The translations under genes were made by a program, and so were the position numbers. Positions 32,079 through 43,021 of a stretch of DNA of 64,000 nt are shown one piece after another; position 1 is the first letter of the stretch, and each line of letters begins with the position of its first letter. The DNA lies in the NCBI GenBank assembly GCA_905147135.1, contig LR990064.1, positions 13,100,001 to 13,164,000 of the forward strand. Reading direction: 5' to 3'. The notes beneath the pieces are model-generated. The model was not told where the DNA came from and searched no databases. It saw only the letters and a list, made by a program, of their open reading frames with translations. Origin of the DNA: Blastobasis lacticolella (Eukaryota; Arthropoda; Insecta; Lepidoptera; Blastobasidae).

Positions 32079-32415
32079 GCCGTGTGGTGTCCGGCAGAGT
32101 AGAATAGCATTAACTCCTTACACTTGTGAGTGTCGTACAAGGCGACTAATGTTTCCAAGGCAAAAGTTATCCAGTCTCTGTAGGCTGGAAAATGGACAGC
32201 AGCGTTTTCCATAGTTATATTTATAACACTGCGATCTCCAACCCGCCTGCCAAGCGCGGAGATTATGACAATGACCTACCTTTTCGTAGAACAGGCCCTA
32301 AGTCTTACAGTCTAGCTCCCAGGCTTGGGCCAAATGGCGGGAGGTGACAGATGTCATTGGCGATCCTAAAATGCCGATAAAGCTGAATTGATATAAAACC
32401 AACCACGGGCTATGA
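32079..32415 (+). repeat. SINE-B with about 90-bp insert
   Basis: Complete unit, but AGGCTTGGGCCAAATGGCGG and following sequence (about 32310-32395) separate CCCTAAGTCTTACAGT from CGGGCTATGATGATG. Confidence 0.8.
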
Positions 32416-32500
32416 TGATGATTATGTAAATGCCTTGTAAATAAGGCACGAGTATAGTTCTTTATAAATTTAACGCACCCTTATTCAACTGAGTGATAAT

Positions 32501-32770
32501 CATCTTGTCATTAATGTCCCGGTTGCACTCTTGCGCACCAGAGGCCCAGGGTCCGCCTTGACTATGATTTAGTATTTCGAAGATAATCAGTTTGGACCAT
32601 GGTTACAGATTCAGTCGCCTGAATGTGCAGGTTTCATTACGATGTTTTCCCGCACCGTGAGCATCAGGTAGCATTCGACTAATACGCGTAACTCAGAATA
32701 GAGTCTTTGGTAAATATGAATACCTATATCGGGTAAAGCCTCTTACAGGTACGATAATGCGTTCCGCAAT
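32501..32770 (-). repeat. SINE-A copy with deletion
   Basis: Antisense; lacks the segment between GATTTAGTATTTCG and GATAATCAGTTTGGACC. Confidence 0.8.
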
Positions 32771-33138
32771 AGTGCGTTCCGGTTTTGTGATATTTATATT
32801 TTGTATTAGGGCGCCCGCGATCTAAGTTACACACCGCTGCGATACGTACGTATCTAGGAAATATTTAAGACACTATCTAAAAAAAAGATGTCGCAATGAC
32901 ATTGTAACCTTTTGTAACATTTGTATTTCGGATTCTGAAATAAATGAAACGAAAAACGTGTCAATATTTTATTTGCATTTCGCGCGCTTTTCCTCGCAAC
33001 AATGGAATTCGAATGTGAGCATTTCCGTATAATGATGTTATATGATTTTAAAGTTCGTATAAATAAGAAGTGAGTGTCATAGTAGGTTGTTATCCGTTAT
33101 TGGTAACCTCGCACCAACCCGTGCAACTATTTTTAGAT
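32771..33138. other. Unassigned
   Basis: No gene recognised; a GAAATAAATGAAACG tail-like segment lies at about 32937. Confidence 0.4.
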
Positions 33139-33312
33139 CATCATTAACATTTCAGCTGAAATACGCCCACTGCGGGGCATAGGCCTCCCCTAGATATCTC
33201 CACAAAGACCGGTCCTATGCTTTCCGTATCCAGCTGGTACCTACGATCTTTACAAGGTCGTCGGTTCACCTTGTGGGAGGCCTACCCACGCTGCGGCTTC
33301 CGATACGTGGGG
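33139..33312 (-). mobile_element. RTE-like LINE 3' end (family D)
   Basis: Antisense C-terminus: CCCACTGCGGGGCATAGGCC to CCCACGCTGCGGCTTCCG. Confidence 0.8.
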
Positions 33313-34144
33313 CTATTTTTAGATGGTTTTCTCAATTTAAAGAAAGGAAGATGATGACAGAAGTGATCGTCCTACGACTGCAGTAACGAATGAAAAGATC
33401 GATGCTGTAAAAATGTTACACGAAGACCCAAAAATTACAAACCCATATAACATCATCGCCAACCATTTATGAAATTTGATACCGTCACCTATAATAGGTC
33501 AGGAAACTTTATTTGGGTTAGGTTCCTCATGCACTGCCGGACACATGCATGATGAGGTTGGCTTGGGCCCTTGAGATGGTCGTGGCGCCCCGTAATCCTC
33601 TGACCCTCGATTATACACCCAAATACAGTCAATTTTTACCATAATATCCATGCCTAGAGGACTAGAGATCTTGGCGGACCTTTCCTAGTAGCTAAGTAGG
33701 TACTTTAGAATACTCCACTAAAACTGGGCAAAATACTAGAGGTTTATTCACGAATATTACCCTGGCAAGGATATTCAATAAACATTCTGACCCCGACTGT
33801 ACATACGCGAATAACTCAAGCGAGAGTACAGTCAGCACCACATATTGCGACTCCCATATTTTCCCTGAAAGGAGGGTAGTCGGATAAACAAAAGGCATAC
33901 GCCGTTATCAAAACGTAACGTGCTACCGTCTTGTCAGCGAAAAAACAATTTTAATCCCCCTAATGTTTGATGCTGCGTTTAGTCTCGACGACTAAAATGT
34001 CGGCGGCGACATCGGGTGGAATCCTTCCGCCGCTGCATATCGATTAGAGATCTGCGTCTCCGTTGGGAAACGAGCAAGCTTGTCACCAAATGGTACGTAA
34101 ACGCAACAGCCGGGTTGCAAATGCGTTTCCGTTCTTTGACATAT
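33313..34144. other. Unassigned
   Basis: No gene recognised; a short minus-strand frame (33692-33898) has no domain. Confidence 0.4.
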
Positions 34145-34171
34145 AATTTTTTTTATGTCATATAGTAGATA

Positions 34172-34562
34172 TGTCGCAGCCGGATGGTTAAATTAGCCAG
34201 TTAATGAAACGGCTAGCTTTTTATGCTGTTATTTTATTGAAAATTTGTCAATTTCAAGAATTTTTAAAGTAATGTTTAAAGAAAGAAAGAAACCCGAGTT
34301 TACGGAGCTCCTCCAAATATTGTCACAATGTTAACTTAATCACAATAATCTCAAACAATAATAATAGTTTGCATAAGGTTTTAATTCGGTTGGTTTAGGT
34401 TAATGTTGTGACAATGCATGGAGGAGCTCCGTAAACTCGGGGCAATATCGTTCGTTAGACGTAACTTTCAAAGTTCATGAATTTGGCAAATATTCAATTA
34501 AATAATTGCTTAAAAAGCTAGCCATTTGATTAACCGGCTAATTTAACCATCCGGCTGCGACA
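34172..34562. mobile_element. Outer MITE with about 54-bp inverted repeats
   Basis: TGTCGCAGCCGGATGGTTAA at the left is exactly mirrored at the right end; over about 54 bp only a few positions differ. GATA flanks both sides (34168-34171, 34563-34566). Non-coding; contains a second MITE. Confidence 0.85.
34293..34442. mobile_element. Inner MITE nested in the outer one
   Basis: CCCGAGTTTACGGAGCTCCT at the left matches the reverse complement of GAGGAGCTCCGTAAACTCGG at the right; the arms continue into TTGTCACAA/TTGTGACAA. About 150 bp. Confidence 0.8.
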
Positions 34563-34660
34563 GATAGACAGGTAAGCAAGCCAAATGATGGCAATATGTC
34601 ACCGCTGCCCATAGACATTAACACCAACAGAGGTATCGCTTTGCCCACCAGTAACATAAT

Positions 34661-35077
34661 ACTATTTAAGATAATATTAGTGTTCAGTGGCGATTTCTGG
34701 TGTGTAGTCTTGGGCTGGCGCAGGGATAAGATTAATTTTTTTTCATTAAAACAAAACTACTCAGAATTATCAAGATTTTTGTCAAACGATCTCGTCAAGA
34801 AAGGTTTCTGCTAAGATTATATTAAAGATTTCGTGTACTATCTACTCATTTACCTATTAGATCTATTCTAAATGTCGAAAACGCAAGCCAAATAATTGAA
34901 CTTATCCAATACAATAATTTCAACGAGAACCTTGCGAGAACAACGCTTCATTTGCTCCATTCAAAACGCCAACTTGCCGCGTAAAAACAAGCACGGGGTC
35001 GGGGCGCACGACGCAAGCGCTTGAAATCGAATTTGGTGGCGCAGGCCACTTACTTACAATTCAAATTGAATCTACTA
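34661..35077. other. Unassigned
   Basis: A GC-richer piece at 34920-35050 stands out but has no open frame of note. Confidence 0.4.
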
Positions 35078-35322
35078 TCATCATCATCACAGCCCGTCAA
35101 CAGTCCACTACAGGACTTAGGTCCTCTTACACGAAAAGGGAGATTATTGCCATAATCTCCACGCTTGGCAGGCGTAAATATAACAATGGAAAACGTTGCT
35201 GCCCATTTTCCAGCCTAGAGATACTCTAGATCTTTGGTCTTGAAAACATTAGTCGCCTTGTACGACACCCACGAGTGTAAGGGGTTGGTGCTATTTTACT
35301 CTGCCGGACCCCACACGGCTCA
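35078..35322 (-). repeat. SINE-B copy
   Basis: Antisense, ATCATCATCACAGCCCGT to CTCTGCCGGACCCCACACGG. Confidence 0.85.
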
Positions 35323-35371
35323 CTATCTACTACGGAATCTAATATTTACTACTTAACTTACTATTGTATTA

Positions 35372-35580
35372 ATGCGCGCACAAGATATAGAATGAGCTCC
35401 CTCCCTTCCGAAGTTTGTCCTTTGCACTGTAACATGGGGTTCTTCAAAAGGCATGTCTACAGGTACCTCAAAGGCCGGCGCCGCATCCGCGCTCCTTAGG
35501 TTGCAGATGTCCTGGACGACAGTGGTCGCTTTCCATCAGGTGGACCGACCGTCCGCGTGCCTCCCTAGGCAATAAAGAAA
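35372..35580 (+). mobile_element. LINE 3' end (family C), coding end plus UTR
   Basis: The last codons resemble MGFFKRHVYRYLKGRR, followed by GCTTTCCATCAGGTGGACCG, CGTGCCTCCCTAGGC and AATAAAG. An antisense copy is at 46958-47105. Confidence 0.7.
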
Positions 35581-36103
35581 AGCGTTGTTTATTTAGTAAT
35601 TTAATTACTGTGTTAAATTTAGAGAAACCGACACTTTTATTATTTAAAATGTTGACTTGTTTCTAAATGATATGCCGTTGTCGTGTCGCCTTGTCAAAAT
35701 GCCCCGTCATATCTCATTCACGATTGTCTTAGCATACCCCCTCCCGCGCCTTTACGGTTTTATTTGTATGAAATTGGTTTGGCGTATATATTGCGTTATA
35801 TCATTTTTTTACAATGCGTCTCATTTCCTTGTGACGAATTAATTCTGACTGGCAATGTGATGCTTTTTTTGTTATATTGAACTGAGAACATGTTTTCGTA
35901 AACATGAGTTGGAATGTATTTTTCATCGGATTCCACATTTTGGAAAGTAATAATAGATTCTACTCAAAATGATTTGTTTGTATACAGTTTAATGGTTTTG
36001 CAAAAGTCTATTAGCAGTAGAAACTGCGTGCTATCTGTTAGCTGTTACTAGACAGCCTATACACTCTAGCATTATCACTTATCTTGCCATCATGATGATT
36101 AGT
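35581..36103. other. Unassigned
   Basis: No gene or repeat recognised. Confidence 0.45.
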
Positions 36104-36197
36104 GATCACCTTGGCGTCAATATTCCGGTTGCGTTCTCTCGGGCGAGGGCCATAGATCCGCCTTAATTATGATACAGGATACGGCAGATCTTGGCCT
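36104..36197 (-). repeat. SINE-A 3' fragment
   Basis: Antisense ATCACCTTGGCGTCAATATT to about ACGGCAGATC. Confidence 0.7.
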
Positions 36198-36264
36198 GGC
36201 CTGGCCGGTATGCTAATGTAAAAGAAAAAAAACTTTTTTGACCTCAAAACTTACTTACGTACTT

Positions 36265-36420
36265 AGAAACCGGCAAATATGAAAGCAACGTCAAAATAGA
36301 GTGATCGTCAAAACCGAAACATTGTATTTCGAAGTGGTCCAAGAATGGAGCCCTGCGGAACGCCGTGGAATTGTCGAGGCGTGAATTTCGAATTGAGACC
36401 CACTTCGAGGGGCGATTGTG
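36265..36420 (-). mobile_element. LINE reverse transcriptase fragment
   Basis: On the minus strand, PRQFHGVPQGSILGPLRN is encoded at about 36325-36385. GVPQGSILGPL is the highly conserved RT motif B of non-LTR elements. The frame around it is short, so only an internal scrap survives. Confidence 0.65.
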
Positions 36421-36778
36421 TAAAAATTCACATGAATTATTCAACCACAGAGCCCGTTCGGACATTTAAACTAGGTTTAAGTTTTAACTTGAGCTAAGTT
36501 GTGCAAATAGTGAGCGCTGTGCTGAATTGACTCGGGCTGTGTAATGTGAAAATGAATCGCAACCGAGATTAAAGTTTGCTCTTTAATTTTTATGCGATTT
36601 TCGTTGGAGAGGATGGTTTTAATGTTACAAGTGCTTGAGAACAAACGGTGTCTAGAACAAGCTATAAGTTGTATGTCAGTGACATTCTACTTTAATATCA
36701 ATTTCAAGTTCTACTTGAAAACCATTTAAAACGTCAATTTAATTTTCTCTATAATTTTAATTGAAGCGCTTATAGTTA

Positions 36779-37045
36779 GTGACCGTGTCGTGTCCGGCAG
36801 CGTAGAATAACGCACCCCTTGCAATTATGTGTGTTGTATAAGACGACAAATGTTTTCAAGGCAAAAGTTCTGGAGTCTCCGTAGACTGGAAAATGGCCAG
36901 CTGAGTTTTCCATTTCTATATTTACAACATTGCGACCTCCTACCCGCCTGCCAAGCGTGAAGATTATGGGAATATCCTTCCATCTCATGGGAGAGGCCCT
37001 AAGTCCTGCAGTGGTCTGTTATGGGCTGTGATGGTGGTGGTGGAT
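36779..37045 (+). repeat. SINE-B copy
   Basis: GACCGTGTCGTGTCCGGCAG to GGGCTGTGATGGTGGTGG. Confidence 0.85.
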
Positions 37046-37884
37046 AGTTTTTCTACTGACAAAGGTTTACATTGTAACGTAACATTAGTAAAAAGATTTA
37101 AAGAGATTTGGCGATGGCCCGACCGACAATGTAGCTTTTAAATTTTGTGGTGATAATGATATGTCTTTTGCATGCCCTGTTGTGTTTCATTTTATTTATT
37201 TATTTATTTAATACTTACATACATGTTTTATCTGTTTTGTGGACTGTGTGTTACTCACCTACACTATTGAGTCCAGAGCGCACGCTAGAATTATTAGCTA
37301 TAAAGCCCTTCAACAATACAATATATTTAATGAGAGCCTCAGTGATGTCGTGGCTAGCGTTTCGGACTAGTAAGTGAGAGGTACCTTCTAAGTAAGAGGT
37401 ATTTTCTGAATTACTAAACAATACAAATCTGAGTACCAACTTGATTAAATTGACTTTTAACCGCATCCAAATTGGTCTATCCGTTCGGGAGCTATGATGC
37501 CCCAGACAGACACACATATACACAGACCCACATATTTATAGAGACACACATCAAATTCATAACACCCTTCTTTTCAGTCGTGGTTAATAAACCCATTCAA
37601 TACAAGTATAAAGAACAACCATATCCGACGCTCGCTTATCAACAGAAAATTATAGTCGAGCCCGTTTTAAATCCGATATAATAAATGAAATGTTTGCTTT
37701 TAATAATCCGAGCGCCACCTCTCATGTTTCCATTGTCGCCTTGTTTATTGGCCCAGAAAACTGAAACACAGTTAATTGGTATATTTTTATTGAGTCTATC
37801 GATTTTCTTGTGGAGGAACAAATTGGTAACGTGGACGCCCTTGTAAAATAGCTCGTAATATTCTAGTATAAAGGAATACTTATG
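37046..37884. other. Unassigned
   Basis: No gene recognised; (TTTA)n at 37193-37208. Confidence 0.45.
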
Positions 37885-37935
37885 ATTCTAATGGGGGTAC
37901 CACAAGGAACCATTTTAGGACCATACCGTTTATGA
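37885..37935 (+). mobile_element. RT motif-B scrap
   Basis: Plus-strand codons from 37894 read GVPQGTILGPYRL before a stop. A diverged second copy lies at 38436-38485, and the two share the following TTTA..AT.GAAA sequence. Confidence 0.45.
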
Positions 37936-38291
37936 TCGAAAATAATAGAGAAAATATAGATTTGTAAGTAATACCTACGCATTTTCATAGCATTGAAACC
38001 CAGTGAATGAATTTTTGAAGACCATTTTGAAATGCCTAAGTTTTTGCAGCATGGGGTTGAATGAAATGTCAAGCGCAATGAAATATGTGCTTTATTACGT
38101 GCTACATAAGGTTTACCCGGGTGTCAAATGACGTCATCAGACATGCCAAAATCACAGTGTTCTAGCGCATATCAGTGCTATCTTCTTTGGTTTAAGAGAT
38201 TTCGTGAAAATTTCTTCACAGTCATGTGGTATCTAAAGCTAATAGAAAAGTCACTAACCAAAAATCATGGCTGCTCCTCAATAGAAGTGGC

Positions 38292-38398
38292 CCTTGTAGC
38301 GTGCTTGCAAATAACCAAACTCTGGGAACGGGAGATGGGTAACCATTTCATACATACAACGAGCTCGCCACTCGTTTGGTATGTCGCCTAATACTAAT
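38292..38398 (+). repeat. 5S-derived SINE copy, degraded
   Basis: GAGATGGGTAACCATTTC (box C equivalent) followed by the same body as 7440-7600: ACGAGCTCGCCACTCGTTTG and the CCTAATA block. Box A is hardly recognisable. Confidence 0.5.
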
Positions 38399-38435
38399 AC
38401 TTAATATACTAATACTTTACTTTAAAATAATGTTC

Positions 38436-38485
38436 TGCCTGAGGACCACAAGGATTCATCTTAGGAGCATGCCGTTTACTATTGA
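38436..38485 (+). mobile_element. RT motif-B scrap, second copy
   Basis: GGACCACAAGGATTCATCTT, then AGGAGCATGCCGTTTA, parallels the 37885 segment but with a frame-disrupting change. Confidence 0.4.
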
Positions 38486-39193
38486 AAGCACAGTACATTT
38501 TATAGTGATCGGCGTTTACGCTGTGCCTATTTGTATGCATAGATTAATTTTTTTAACACAGGACAGCATCAAGATCTCTCCATCTGAGATCTTTTATTAT
38601 TTTCTTGCACCGCCAACCTTTTCCGACCATTTATTGTAATGTTAATGACTCCTTTTTCTTTTACCAATAACGGCGTTATTGCTTAAATGATTTTTGCGAT
38701 AATCACGGCATCAAATGGGTATTGACTTTAAACTAATATAATCAATACAAAAATTAATATTTCTCTCTGTCACCTTTTCATGCCTAAACCGCTGAACAGA
38801 TTTAGATATAATTTGAAAAGGATGTAAATGGAAACCTGAGAAAATACATGCTATTTATCTGAAAAAACTAAAGTTAAATTTTACGAGGACGCAGTCATTG
38901 GCAATAGCTAGTAGAGGAAAATCCGAACTAAACTAGTCAACGAAAGACACCTGTACAAACAAGCCAATTTCAGGTATAATTCTTGTGGAAATCGCTTCCA
39001 ACAATAAGTGCGCCATAACTCGACAGAGGAGAAGAACATTTCCACATACAAATCACCAGTTCTTTGTTAGACTAGAGATGTGCTGCAACACTGCTGTTAT
39101 AGCGGGTATCGATAGACTGAAGTTTAAAACTCTCATGGTACAACGAAGCTTATTACTCTTACTTACTTACTTACTCGATACTTATACGTATAA
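38486..39193. other. Unassigned
   Basis: CCGCTGAACAGATTTAGATA at about 38790 looks like a dispersed repeat of the repeat E type. No gene. Confidence 0.4.
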
Positions 39194-39407
39194 ATCGCGG
39201 CGCGTAAGTTGAACCAAAATGGCGGTCGTCCGCGCAGGTATAATTGTGGACATAAGTCTTCGACGGAATGCTCCGCGGTTGACCGGGAAATCCAAAAATC
39301 TTAAACGAAACACCGTATTAAAGAAATATATTAAAATTTATTTATTATTAGATCCTAGTATTTTACAACATAATTTCAAGGTCATAGTTCAACTTACGCG
39401 CCGCGAT
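39194..39407. mobile_element. MITE with perfect 21-bp inverted repeats
   Basis: The left end ATCGCGGCGCGTAAGTTGAA(C) is the exact reverse complement of 39387-39407. Length 214 bp. No obvious target duplication. The open frame inside is not a gene. Confidence 0.8.
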
Positions 39408-39512
39408 CTGTAGTTGTCTAAGTAAAGTAGTGTTACTATACGTTCTCACGGTGCTCGTCTGCTAAGTGAATTAACTTAACAACTGTTTTATTTTATATTT
39501 TCGCTACAAGTA

Positions 39513-39736
39513 ATGGCAACTAACGCGAAGAAATGCGACATCAATGTGGTCCAAGAGAAACCGCCAGTGACGTTAGATTACATCGACGTCACCAGGTTCC
39601 TGAAGGACATAACATAGTTGAGGGCTGACGTTACGGAACTCAGAAATTGGCTAAGCGCTTCGGAAAAGGAATGTGCTGGCCTCATTGCTCGCCTCCGATA
39701 TTGTTGCGTCTGCAATAATGGAAGTATATATATGTA
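39513..39736 (+). pseudogene. Broken short coding-like frame, unknown
   Basis: From ATG 39513 the frame reads NVVQEKPPVTLDYIDVTRFL, then KDIT, a TAG at codon 35, and continues LRADVTELRNWLSASEKECA to a TAA at 39734. The amino-acid texture, unlike the repeats around it, suggests former coding sequence with a coiled-coil-like second half. It ends where a SINE-A begins. I do not recognise it. It could be a host exon or a retroelement ORF1 remnant. Confidence 0.35.
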
Positions 39737-39738
39737 AA

Positions 39739-40053
39739 ATCATGGCGAGGGCCCAGGGTCTTATTTGACCCTAATCAAGGATTTGGCAGATCAGGTAATT
39801 ACAGAGGAGCGATTGCCATCTGACCCCTGTGACTCTGCTACCAGGGAAACCTGATCAGATTGGATCATGGTTACATATTCAGTCGCCTGAATGTGCAGGT
39901 TTTATCACGATGTTTTCCATTACCGTAAGAGCATCGGTTAGTATTTAACTAATGTACATAACTCAGAAAAGAGTCATTGGTACATGGCCGCAATGGTCAA
40001 ACCTCTCGCTCACAAGTCGGATTCCGTATCCACACGGGCCGCCGACGCTCCGG
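39739..40053 (-). repeat. SINE-A copy
   Basis: Antisense; 3' end missing, head present (GCCGCCGACGCTCC on the plus strand). Confidence 0.85.
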
Positions 40054-40489
40054 GAGTACGGGAGTGTATACTCTGTGCCCTTACCAAAATACTTTTATCG
40101 ACACTGTGCCCTCCCTACAACAGGTATAGCGGTACAGCTGACGAGGCGCCATCGGCAAATCGCCGCCTATTTATTACGGACAGTCTCTGAACGGTGCGAC
40201 ATGTGTACACGGCTTTATACAGGTGGAAGGAAGTGATGAGATTTCACAAATCCATTTTGTGTCGAGTTTTAGTTGGTTTTTTCCAATTCTCTTTGGAATA
40301 CATTTTGAAGAGAGTTCGAGGCGCTTATGGCAAGGAGTTAATTATGATCGTTAAGTGTTACCACTTTTGCAAGGTGAAAAGAGACTTAGTGGAGGATTGG
40401 AAGGGGTGGGCGGGGATGTTATGTATGTATGTATAGAAATGTTACAGGCAAAAAGCATTCTATCTTCGTCCTCCCAGTGAAAACGCGTA
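40054..40489. other. Unassigned
   Basis: No gene recognised. Confidence 0.45.
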
Positions 40490-40640
40490 CCGCGTTAGGT
40501 GCATTTTCGGTTGCATGCATACGGTTCTGCATTTTTGTTGTATGAAATCTAATAAGCGTATGAGTCGTAGGTATGTTGGGCGACAGTTACCGCTTTCCAT
40601 CAGATGGGCTCTCTGTTCGTTAGTCACTACGTAAAAAAAA
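40490..40640 (+). repeat. Dispersed repeat X
   Basis: ACGGTTCTGCATTTTTGT, GGGCGACAGTTACCGCTTTC and CTGTTCGTTAGTCACTACGT with an A-run. Confidence 0.6.
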
Positions 40641-41014
40641 TTAAAGGTTGTTTGTCAGAGCCTTGTGCTACCACTTGGTCTCAGCGGTCCCTTAGGCAAG
40701 CGTAAGGGTTGCAACCTGGATATTTTGCGCTAAAAGTGTGTGCAGTACAGGTAAGGTTGTTAAGATGGTTGTAGGCCACCATAATTTGCCCCCATTTGCT
40801 AAATTAGTGCAATAAAATAATAACTGTTTCCCCATCTTTCCCCACCCTATACAAGGGTGACACAAGACGAATACTGATCTTGTGTACGCAGTCTTCTACG
40901 TGTGAATTTTGATGGTCTGTTTTTGATTACTCCCGCTTTACTTAGGAGTTATGGTACACATTTTACTGTGAGTTTCGTGTTTACGTATTTAAGCTCAGCT
41001 ATGTTGATCTAAGT
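40641..41014. other. Unassigned
   Basis: No gene or repeat recognised. Confidence 0.45.
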
Positions 41015-41398
41015 TTCACACTAACCGATGTTCTTACGGTGAAGAAAAATATCGGTTTTTTATACCACTATGGTGGAAAACAAGCTTACGGCCTCCTGAT
41101 GAAAGGCAGTCACCGCAGCCTATGGACGTTTGCAATACCAGGGGTATTTACCGACCCACGCTTTGCTAACCCCGTAAAAACCTTTTCATCCTTAACTTGA
41201 AGAACTCCAGGAAACGTACATTCAGGCGACTGAATGTGTAACCTTCATACAATATTTTTCGGTTTCCTTGTTAACAGGGTCCCGGAGTTCAGATGGCAGT
41301 CGCTCACACTGTGATCACCTGATCTTTCGAATCCTGGATCGTGGTCAAGGCGGACCCCAGACCCTCACGCACCACAACCGGGATATTGACGCCTAGAT
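41015..41398 (+). repeat. SINE-A copy split by LINE-B tail
   Basis: CACTAACCGATGTTCTTACG to AAAATATCGG (41055), then resumes GAAACGTACATTCAGGCGAC at 41213 and runs to GACGCCTAGATAA. Confidence 0.8.
41056..41212 (-). mobile_element. LINE-B 3' end inside SINE-A
   Basis: TTTTTTATACCACTATGGTGG through GCCTCCTGATGAAAGGCAGT to CTTGAAGAACTCCAG; antisense tail. Confidence 0.8.
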
Positions 41399-41689
41399 AA
41401 TTTTTTTATTATTTATAATCTGATTCTACTGGGCTTAGTGAAAGATTTTACGATGGGCGTACGTAAGATTTTACGATGGTCAGCAAAGACGCATTATGAT
41501 AATTGACTGGATTAGATCGGGAACGAGTTCGTTACTTTGTCAGTGTTTTTTGTTATGCAAAGAGAGCAGTTAAAATCAATCCTGCACCCTTTCGAAAACA
41601 TGTAGCAGATTTTCTAATACCCAAATTTGTTTTCATTTTGATTTGATTTCTTCTAAGTCGCTACACACTTGACAGAGTGGTCGTGGTCA

Positions 41690-42010
41690 TCGGTTGAGGA
41701 TTGTCAGCACGCTTCACTATCCGTCGCCACTCTTCTCGAACTGCTTCTTTCCTAGTACCAAGCTTTCATTCGGTAGGTCCAACACATTGGAGATCATCCA
41801 CGTGGTCTTATACCTTTCCCTGTACCACAAGGAGTTCCACAGAGAAATTCAGATTTTATTTAGATGGAATTTTTCAAGAAAGGGGTAAAACGGTTTTAAC
41901 GGGGTTGGCAGCGCGTGGGTGTTGCCTCTGGTATTACAAACGTCCATATGCTACGGTGACTGCTTACCATAAGGCCGGTCGTAAGCTTGTTTGCCATCTA
42001 GTGGTATAAA
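41690..42010 (+). mobile_element. LINE-B 3' end with C-terminal coding
   Basis: The coding trace is strongly decayed, but CCTGTACCACAAGGAGTTCC and AAGAAAGGGGTAAAACGGTT lead into the typical 3' UTR (CGTAAGCTTGTTTGCCATCT) and tail. Confidence 0.75.
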
Positions 42011-42128
42011 TAATAAAAAGCACTAAAATCAATTAAACAATAAATAAGTAAACTAACAAAGAACGAACAATGTATACATAATTTTGTTATCAGTAGGCTA
42101 ATTACATAACGCTGTTGCCAACAATTCT

Positions 42129-42642
42129 CTGATTTCAATGATTGAAATTGTTACTTTTGCGATTCTGTATCATCGATTTCATGGGTTCAGTTGCTAACAA
42201 AGTTTCATTGCAACTGAAACTATTAAATAGATTTTACGTAATTGCAAAAGTAACCATTTCAATAATAGTCCGGTCAAAGTAGACATTTGAAATAACAAAA
42301 ATTGGGGGAGAGCCAAATTTTGGTGGAGACCTTGGGTTCACCATTAGAAACAAAGTGTCAAAAATCCCCATCGATCCAATGTGTGCGCCAAAAGTTATTT
42401 GGGGTCAAAGGTCAAAATTTCGGGTTTTGTGGATTTTTCTCAAAAATGGTAAGATTTTTCAAAAAGCAATTCAGACCAAAATTGTAGATCTTAAAATTAT
42501 CTACAAAAATGGTTCCCATGATTTTTTTCTAGGAATTACCATCCCTGAAATATCACGATTTTAAGAGTCACATTTTATCTTTGTTATTTAATGACTATTT
42601 CTTTGTCTACTTTGACCGGACTATAATTGAAACCAGAGAATT
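42129..42642. mobile_element. Outer MITE (TTTCAATGATTGAAATTG ends)
   Basis: TCTGATTTCAATGATTGAAA and TTGTTACTTTTGCGAT at the left are mirrored by TACGTAATTGCAAAAGTAAC, CATTTCAATAAT and, after an insert, TTGAAACCAGAGAA at the right. One end of the same family is at 19345-19400. Confidence 0.65.
42267..42622. mobile_element. Inner MITE with ATAAT duplication
   Basis: AGTCCGGTCAAAGTAGACA at the left is mirrored by TGTCTACTTTGACCGGACT at the right. ATAAT flanks both sides (42262-42266, 42623-42627). 356 bp, non-coding; the frames across it are incidental. Removing it restores TTTCAATAATTGAAA, the expected terminus of the outer element. Confidence 0.85.
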
Positions 42643-43021
42643 GTGGGCAAAAGAGTTATGCGGTAATAACAGCGGATGCCGTAATAAATATTATTATTAT
42701 CCCGCAATATTCACTCACCATCAGTCTTACACAAATCGATATACTGCACCCTCAACGCGATCAACGTAGACGAAGTGAGAGCAAAAAACTACAGTGTTTA
42801 TATACAGCGTGTTCCGCTCATTCCAGATATACAGGGTGGGACGAGCTAACGAACAAATATTTGTGTGACATGGGCACTGTATCGGTACACGCCTTTGCCA
42901 GGTCTTGTAGGGTTGGCAGACAAGCTTTTGGTATTTTATTCGATTTTTATGGTATGGTATACGTTTACGACACTATCCCTATAGGATTCGCATTTTGAAT
43001 ATTTTATCAGTTATACATATT
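42643..43021. other. Unassigned
   Basis: No gene recognised; an ATATACAGGGTGGGACGAG segment lies at 42828. Confidence 0.4.

Larger units (their letters stand above)
34145..34660 (-). mobile_element. LINE-A 3' fragment split by nested MITEs
   Basis: The LINE tail (T-run and ATGTCATATAGTAGA at 34146-34169) resumes at 34567 with GACAGGTAAGCAAGCCAAAT and continues to about 34655. The interruption is the 391-bp MITE. Confidence 0.7.

Noticed and set aside
42627..42998. 123-codon plus-strand reading frame
   Set aside because: Starts in the end of a MITE and shows no domain or coding texture.
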